A stretch of DNA of 64,000 bases from Trematomus loennbergii (lineage: Eukaryota > Chordata > Actinopteri > Perciformes > Nototheniidae), in contig JAAOOA010000086.1 of NCBI GenBank assembly GCA_012861695.1, positions 2,372,422 to 2,436,421 on the forward strand, read 5' to 3'. The notes beneath the pieces were generated by a model that saw only the letters and a list, made by a program, of their open reading frames with translations, ran no database searches and was not told where the DNA came from. Below are positions 57,369 to 64,000 of this stretch, one piece after another (positions within the stretch are counted from its first letter, which is position 1; every line of letters begins with the position of its first letter). The position numbers and the translations under genes were made by a program.

Positions 57369-57756
57369 TTAAAGGTGGGGTAGGTAAGTTGAGAAACCGG
57401 CTCGAGATCGCTAGAATTTGAAAATGCACAACCGGAGAAAATCTGCCACTTCCTTATAGAGCCCCTCCTCCAACACACACGAACGTGCACATGACCAATG
57501 AGGGCACGAGATAAGTTTGTGCACAGATGGAAGGCTGACAGGCAGGTAGGCCATCCAGTTACTTTAGCCGGGCCGGCTAAAAATGATTGGTCGTGCTTTT
57601 TACAGTACTACAGCTTCCACAGATGACATTTTTGTATGGATTTTTGTCAAAGCACTTCAGATATTCATTGCTATCGGGATGTTAAGAGCATTCCATGGAA
57701 TATAACAAAAAGTGTATCTCGAGCCGGTTTCTCAAACTTACTACCCTACCTTTTAA
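57369..57756 (+). mobile_element. TTAA MITE, family GGTGGGGTAGGTAA, full copy
   Basis: The ends are TTAAAGGTGGGGTAGGTAA and TTACTACCCTACCTTTTAA (one base lost, one gained). TTAA lies at 57369-57372 and 57753-57756. It is nested in the hAT. Confidence 0.9.
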
Positions 57757-57990
57757 TAAAGTTGTTAAAGTTGGAACAGCCTGCCCTGTGGACAGCCGTT
57801 CTTCCTTGCATGTCAGTCGCCGACACCTTCTTACAGAGGACAGGCAAATCTAGTTGCAGCACGACCCGTATATTTTCGCACGCCGTGTTCTCAACACATA
57901 TTTTTAAACATTTTCAACATCGTGGATACATCCTTATATGCTCCCGGCAACACACTGAACGTCAACTTTGCCTCCTTATTACTCTCACCC

Positions 57991-58215
57991 CTACTTTAGT
58001 GGGAACAATGAGTGCGTCTTTGATGCGCACAGGAATAAACGCAGATCCTCCTCTGGCTGCAGCCTTGACCGGCACTTGCTTTTGATCAAAGTCAATGCGG
58101 AAAACCCGCACTCACACAGGTAGGTGGAGGTGAAGGGAATGAGCACTTTTACAGCCTTTTTGGCGAGGTGGGGGAACTCGGTCTCCACAGACAGCCAAAA
58201 GTGTGCAAGTGTCAC
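57991..58215 (-). pseudogene. hAT transposase C-terminal (dimerisation) domain remnant
   Basis: HFWLSVETEFPHLAKKAVKV, LIPFTSTYLCECGFSALTLI and KSKCRSRLQPEEDLRL form the hATC domain, closest in style to ZBED5/FAM200-type hAT proteins. The upstream catalytic part (DDE and BED finger) is missing or unrecognisable. It is embedded in a hAT with intact ends, so it is a transposon remnant and not a host gene. Confidence 0.88.
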
Positions 58216-58386
58216 TTTACTCGTCTTTTTCTCGTTGTTTTTTTCTCATGCTGCGCCTCCCCTGAAGCTCTCTGGCGCCCCCCAGGGGAGGCGTGCCTCA
58301 CACTTTGAAAACCGCTGTACTAGATAGTTCCGGAACTAAAGATTTCCGGGGAACTAAGTTCCGGGAACTATTCCTGGGAAAAGTTC

Positions 58387-60237
58387 TTAGTTGAATTTTC
58401 AAAGAGCAGTGGGTTTTCATGTGACCCATCAGTGGCTGCTCTGTGTAGCTGTCCGTGGTGCTGAATCCCATCTCTAAAGACAGCTCTTATAGAAACACAG
58501 CAGCCCAGGTCAGATTATAGCCCAATACAATATACTGTACCTGTGTGTATGGAAACAGTGGAACATTGTTACTTAGCATATATTTGCTTCTTATTTCAAT
58601 TCACTGTGGAGACATTTCTCAGTGCTTTTCTGTATGTATTTTGATTCTCTCACGCTCGTCCTTTCCTAGCATCTTAGCCCTTTCTATTGAGGGTGTAAGA
58701 GAGAGAGGCAAGAAAGAGACAGAGAAGAGAGGAGCCCAACCAACAGGCTTCTAACTAGAAGAAATGTCCTTGCTTTGGAGCATGATTTTAAAGCGACATG
58801 AAGGCTGAATGCAAAATTATTCTTATAAATGTAATCATTTTACATTTTTAGCAGTTAGCACTAGTAAACATTATATGACAATTAAGGCTGTTAAATCAAA
58901 AACACAAGAACTATCAAGTTGAAATATCATTGATGAATGCTGTGAAAATAGAACTCGAGGTTGTGAGCGTTCGGGCTCACGATAGGGTTAAAAAATGACG
59001 GCGCTCTAACCACACCCCGCTGCCACAGAGGTGTTTGATCATTTAAAACTACATCTTATGGATACATATGAATGAACAGTAACATTTGTGGAGACTTTCA
59101 ATGGTTGGTCCAGCTGTGTGTCACGCCTTTTTTATATGCTATGGTGGGGGAAATACTTCCTCAAAAGATACACCAATGTGTCCTCTCTCCCTCTCCTTGT
59201 CTCCTCGAGTTGATTTTAAGTGATCGGCTCTCGATAATTGCGGAGCAGGAATGATTTCTGTATGACAGGACACCAGGAAGCATAAATAAGGCGCAACGAA
59301 TGGACCTCCATATCTCTGCAATACAAATCAAACACACACACATTCTATCACTCATCCACCATAGCAACAGGCTCGAAGCCTTCACTAAAGAGCAGATAAT
59401 CGTCTGGATGATACATTGAGTCTGTGTGGAGGCCTGGACTGGGATCTGAATGTGCCTTTCAAATGTAGAAATGTGTACTTTACATACCACAGCTGCATGA
59501 CAGACATTCATCACTATTGACATTACTGCATTGCATGTATATATTACACCAGTCACCTAATGACCTTGTTGTTAATGTAAAGGTCTTGGTTTGAATGTTG
59601 TGATGCATATGAGCATTTGGTTCAACAACAAACTTTCAATCATTACATTTGAACCAACTAATGAACCAACGTTCTCTTTGTTTAATTTTTTTTAAATACA
59701 AAAGTTATATTTTTCCTTAACGCCTGGTTAGAGGAAAAGCCTGGGGATACCATTTACATATTTTCCTGTCCCATTACTTTGGCCTGGCTTGACCCACTAA
59801 ACCATGCTGCTTTGAGATCAACTCTAAACGCTACAGGACGCAGTTCAATAGCAAGGACCATGCCAACAATATGTCAAGGGAAGGGGTGAGTAAGGATGAG
59901 GGATGTCGTCTGTCAGGCTGGTCTGGAGGACGAACTGAAGTCTAGGCCGTCAGGACTGGGGATTCCGTCTCAGGAGTGTTTCTGCCAGATCTGAATACAA
60001 GCCCCCAGAAGGTACCTAGAGTGAGACAAAAAGGATGCACGAGTAAATACACTGAACCTACTCCCTAACACAGATTCAGACACATTTGGGAAAAAAAAAA
60101 TATTTGAGGGAAAAAGGCCTTTTGTGTACATAGAAAAAGTCTTAGAGCTTTGACTTCAGCTCATGAAAAATGGGAGCAAAAACTAAAGTGTTGCGTTTAT
60201 ATTTTTGTTCAGTGTAGAAAGAGATAAGGAGACACAC
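58387..60237. other. Unrecognised stretch
   Basis: No gene, RNA or repeat family was recognised in 1.8 kb. Small frames on both strands have no motif. Confidence 0.4.
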
Positions 60238-60432
60238 GATGAGGGGGTGAAGGGATACGTGGATGGATTAAGGGCCTAAGGGATATATGAAGGATAGATA
60301 AAGGGATGTAGGGTGTGAGGGATGAACGGAGGAAGGGATGAGAGTAGAAGGGGGTGTGAGGGATGAAGAGAGCAAAGGATGAAGGGTCAAAGGGATGTAG
60401 GGAATGAGGATTAAGGGATTTAGAAAAGGATG
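60238..60432. repeat. Degenerate GGGATGAAG-type tandem repeat
   Basis: Irregular units of GGGATGWAGG and GAAGGGATG fill about 195 bp. It is simple-sequence DNA, partly decayed. Confidence 0.8.
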
Positions 60433-60659
60433 TATGAAAGAAAAGCAGTGCCTATGGCCATGTGTGTATGCTTCACTTTTGTTTTTAGACAAAATACCCA
60501 CAATCTTATATCCAATAACTGTATAGGGTTCAAAGTGCCACATGTGTGGACTAAGACAAGAACAAGGAGTCTATTTAGTCTGGCTTTTGGACTTTCAATG
60601 GCCTGCAGGACGGACTCAAATCAGATTCATCTCTCTGGTCGGTTTGTCTGCCCTCTTGG

Positions 60660-61971
60660 CAGGGGCGGATCTAGACAAATATTCATGGGTGGCAAGAGGG
60701 TGGCAGGAGAATTTCAGGGGTGGCATCCCCTGGCAGAAGTATATGCTGATTTAATCGCAGTCATATCAATTAATGTTAACTTGGAAAGCCACAATATTTA
60801 TATTTTAACTCAATAACATTTGGTGACATTATTGTGGCACATCAGTAAAGCCTTACATAGAAATATATAAGGTGGCAGACATCATTTAATGAATTTGAAC
60901 TGAAATGAACCCTGAATGAGTTTGTTTCACTCTTAGACCAGCAGGGGTACCACATCTATGCAGACTGCTGCAATAAGTACATTAATGAACTGTCTCGTCG
61001 ATGTTTGTCTAAATTAATATGATACTATTAACAATCATATTATTCCTATCAGCTGTCAATCACTGTTATGATTCACATATTCAGTGTTATTATTAAATAA
61101 ACTATATTTTTTGGAGGAGTTAATGATGAATGTTCCTCAAGATGCTTGCTCACCCTCCTTCAAATTTGAAAGACAAGTAATTACTATCATATATCATAAG
61201 AATCAAAAGAACAGTTCAGCGCCCCACGACTTTACTGCAAACAGTTACAACCTGGACTTTACATCAGAAAGAACAAACATTAAAGAAGTGACTAACTGCA
61301 TCAGTTAGGGTTAAAAAACGTGTATTCAGCTAAAACATATACATCGCTGCAGTAATATCCAGTGGAAAGCCCTTACTTACTGGCCTAGTTAAATCAAAGT
61401 GGTTACTTTTTTTGGCTGGGCAGTGAAGTTTTACACACCTTATTTGACTTTCTCAGGACTTGAAACTGTTTTTTGGGGGAAGACCCCCACTTATACACGC
61501 GTAAGGTCATCATTATAACAGTTTTGTATGCTCATCGAGTCATCCGTGAGCAGAGCATCAAGTTGGCATGCCTATAACAGCTGAATGTGGCGATTACCAT
61601 CTTGTTCAGCAAAACGCCTCACAAACTTATTAAGATCAACAGCTTTAGTGCGTTTTGATTCAATGCTGAGTACAGCCACACTTCACAGTCTCTTCTCTGT
61701 CATTGTAGACCGCAAATACCTCATTCCTTCCGTCTACTTGGATCCGAAATGCTTCTCGTTTTGCGCCGTCCCCCGTTCAAATGAAATCGCCGCCAATCAT
61801 ATTTCCAAGGGAGGGGTTACAAGGCTTGCGTCTTGTGCTGCATTCACTTGCACTCGGACATTAGAGATTTGCTCTCATAAATGTCCGATGAGCCACAACT
61901 TTTCTTTCAAAACAAAGCTGCCAACTGGGGTGGCAGCTGCCACCTCGTGCCACCCCGTAGAACCGCCACTG
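60660..61971. mobile_element. hAT element, 1.3 kb, TSD CCTCTTGG
   Basis: The ends are CAGGGGCGGATCTAGAC and CCCGTAGAACCGCCACTG, with GGTGGCA-type subterminal motifs on both sides. CCTCTTGG is duplicated exactly at 60652-60659 and 61972-61979. No intact transposase was seen; the 148-codon frame at 61585 has no recognisable motif. Confidence 0.92.
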
Positions 61972-61979
61972 CCTCTTGG

Positions 61980-62720
61980 CCAAAACGGCATGGTAAAAAA
62001 AGTTTACGTCTCAATTGTTTTCACCTTTTAAATAAAGTTTAGTTTAAAAAAGTCAGCTGATTTCAAGCCAAAAAATGATAAATGATAAACATGATTCGAT
62101 TACAAGTGAACAGAATATATAAAACAAGATCAATAACATTCAACAAACAACATGACTGGTCATTCAATATATACTATAATGTAATCACTTTGAAAAAGGG
62201 AAAACTGTATACCAATGATATAACAACTGTTGCCATGTGAACTGATCAATACCCTGGATCAATGGAGGGGTTTGTTTACATCCAGTCAGTTAGATTTTGG
62301 GGTTTTAAAGGTGTAACACATGTCTAACTGTTTCAATTCTAACATGTCCCAGGTGTGTGTGTGTGTATTTGGGTCAGCCCACTGATAGTGAGGGGAGCAG
62401 GGTATCACAGTGCATGCTGGGACAGGCTCTAACCCTCCATTAGCTTGAATAGCTCGGCTCATCACGAGTATAGTTCTTGAACAGATCATTCCCCCATATC
62501 AGCCACTTGTCTTCATTATTTTCATTCTGTTGTTGATTACCGCTCATCTGTATCAAGTAGTCTCATTATGTCTCACAGGTCCAGCAAGCCTCTATTATGT
62601 GACGCTAAAAATGGGGAGTTTTCAATATGTCTGAACAACAATTTCTTTCTGGGAAAACAGCTAGAATAGTTGATTACGGAATCCCTGTGATGAAATGCTC
62701 GGCTACTAAGCTAACATGCT
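61980..62720. other. Unrecognised stretch
   Basis: This is AT-rich DNA with no recognisable gene or element. A short GT run lies near 62353-62365. Confidence 0.4.
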
Positions 62721-62737
62721 GGAGAAGTAACACTATG

Positions 62738-62968
62738 GTCTGTCCGTCCTGGGAGAGGGATCCTCCTCTGTTGCTCTCCCCAAGGTTTCTTCAAATGTTC
62801 CTCATTAACTGGGGGGGTTTCTTAGGAAGTTTTTCCTTATCCGATGTAAGGGTCCAAGGACAGAAGGGGTCGTATTGATATTCTGTACAAACTGTAAAGT
62901 CCACTGAGACAATGTAAATATTTGTAATATTGGTGTATATAAATAAACTTTGATTGATTGATTGACTT
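62738..62968 (+). mobile_element. Non-LTR retrotransposon 3' UTR
   Basis: CTGTCCGTCCTGGGAGAGGG, TTTTTCCTTATCCGATGTAA, AGGGTCCAAGGACAGA and the terminal AATAAACTTTGATTGATTGA are the standard 3' region of an abundant fish LINE family with a TTGA-repeat tail. It is 5'-truncated; no coding part is present. Confidence 0.8.
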
Positions 62969-64000
62969 TGGCTTAAGACCTGTTGTTATAACAATAGAGT
63001 AGAAATGAGTCCTTAACCTGGGAATGAGTCAGCATTTTAGCAAGGGGCTCCCTTGTCTGGAAGTGAATTTTCTTTAAATGTTTTTGGTTAGATGCTGAAA
63101 TAAGGTCTGCTGTTAACACAAGCTCACAAGATTTTTCCGTTTTGTTCTATGTCATAAAATTCGTCAGTAAATACCACACTGATGAATATCCAACTCTTTT
63201 ATGTGTCTCAAAAACAGTAGTTGCTAACAAGTGTCTAAATGAGACTACTAAACATCATCACGCCCAACATTAGCCGCCTTTAGCTTAGCTGTGTTTACAG
63301 AAGTCATGCTACCGGGATGTAGTTTCTAGCCTAACAGTAACTTTTTTATTTCTTGAAGTTTCATTTATGCTTCAACAATTATACAATTGGTGTTTAATGT
63401 GGAGATTATCCAGCTGAACAAAACAAGTATGACAAAATGTGTTTGCCACAAAGCTCTTTTTCTGCAATATTCCAATAAATCCATTCACTTTTGTTAAGTG
63501 GGCCCTTGCCTTGCTGACTTCCGGGTCGGCCTACAGTAAATATTTCATCTCTGCATCACCCACGCATTATACATGTCAATTAACAAGGAGAGAGAATGAC
63601 ACAAACGTGCAGTCCTCTGGCGTACCTTTTAATAGAAGGAGCCAGAGATAACAGCACATGGTCCTTGAGCTGCTCTCGAATAGTGACTGTGAGAACAGGG
63701 AGAACAGGTATTATATCTGCTGCTGGATTCAATTTAGATTAAAAGCAGACTTATCTTATATAACACAGCCATGATCGGGATCTGCAGTGTAGAGTGTGGA
63801 GTTGGTGAGATCAGGTGAACATTTCTAGGGTATTACTCATTTAATTCTTATCAATTAAGTACAAATTGATTTATTCATATTTAAATATTTATTTTAGTTT
63901 TGCTTGAAAAAACTAAAGATACGAGAAATGACCTCAACAAACAGTTGGGGCTCGGGGATATTATTAAAACACGCTTTTGTCCAAAGCAACTTACAATAAG
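62969..64000. other. Unrecognised stretch to window end
   Basis: This AT-rich sequence has no recognised gene or repeat. TTTTGTCCAAAGCAACTTACAATAAG at the very end resembles the start of another dispersed repeat but is cut by the window edge. Confidence 0.35.

Larger units (their letters stand above)
56824..58317 (-). mobile_element. hAT element, TSD TACTAGAT, with transposase remnant
   Basis: The ends are CAGGGGTTTTCAAAGTGTG and CACACTTTGAAAACCGCTG. TACTAGAT is duplicated exactly at 56816-56823 and 58318-58325. The - strand retains a hAT C-terminal domain (57991-58215). A TTAA MITE is nested at 57369-57756. Confidence 0.95.
55793..58386. mobile_element. Element with ACTTTTCCCAGGAATAGTTCC ends, multiply interrupted
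   Basis: ACTTTTCCCAGGAATAGTTCC near 55819 is mirrored by GGAACTATTCCTGGGAAAAGT near 58366, and GTTCACACC-type motifs occur subterminally. The left end begins GGCGCTGTCACACCGG; the matching extreme right end is missing. Inside are a hairpin (56170-56216), a family R fragment (56297-56715) and a hAT (56824-58317). Confidence 0.75.

Noticed and set aside
57991..58215. Host ZBED-like gene
   Set aside because: Only the C-terminal hAT domain is present, it lies between hAT inverted repeats with an exact target duplication, and the catalytic part is missing.

Overview
The window looks like teleost fish genomic DNA. It holds split vertebrate genes with canonical GT/AG introns, AT-rich spacers, very long CA/GT microsatellites, and dense layers of typical fish transposable elements: TTAA-targeting Kolobok-like MITEs, hAT elements with 8-bp duplications, Harbinger-like elements, a tRNA-derived SINE, and CR1/L2/Rex1-type and L1/Tx1-type LINE relics. 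Almost all ORFs longer than 60 codons outside the exons listed here are chance or repeat-derived.

Two genes can be identified, both on the + strand in head-to-tail order. The first (24-5588, 5' end outside the window) is the C-terminal half of gtf2h4, the p52 subunit of TFIIH, in seven exons ending at a TAG. About 1.3 kb downstream, sh3bp5l starts at 6913 in a GC-rich first exon and ends at 27507. It encodes a coiled-coil Rab11 exchange-factor family protein in six exons. Introns 4 and 5 of sh3bp5l are swollen by transposons.

Inside sh3bp5l the order is: a Tol2-like hAT relic (9.2-9.8 kb); a 1.6-kb hAT carrying a GT microsatellite (10.9-12.5 kb), inserted at the TTAA end of a Kolobok-like MITE (12.5-12.9 kb); a rearranged Kolobok-like element with a THAP-domain exon on the - strand (13.7-16.0 kb); after exon 5 a second copy in the opposite orientation (18.3-20.2 kb); a hAT with a nested TTAA MITE (20.4-21.6 kb); a DNA element with long inverted repeats (21.8-22.6 kb); and a tRNA-type SINE split by a nearly 4-kb LINE that is itself split by an L2-type 3' end (22.6-26.8 kb).

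Downstream (27.5-64 kb) no protein-coding gene could be identified. This part is a mosaic of nested repeats: a large fold-back region at 30-33.7 kb enclosing a 340-bp hAT MITE; an element family seen three times (34.7, 43.5 and 56.3 kb); a 327-bp uninterrupted GT tract (43.1 kb); a hAT inside a Harbinger-like element (44.7-45.3 kb); further hAT elements (46.6, 56.8 and 60.7 kb); a Harbinger-like element (49.9-50.8 kb); an L1/Tx1-like reverse transcriptase relic (about 51.7-52.1 kb); and a nested stack at 55.8-58.4 kb. A possible non-coding first exon with a CRE site lies near 42.2-42.4 kb.

No prokaryotic-type system, CRISPR array, operon or convincing new biochemical system is present. The most unusual observations are a compensatory base change in a hairpin shared by the two Kolobok-like copies, several near-perfect hairpins inside transposons, a 17-bp minisatellite in the 5' region of the LINE, and nested insertions whose relative ages can be read from target-site duplications.
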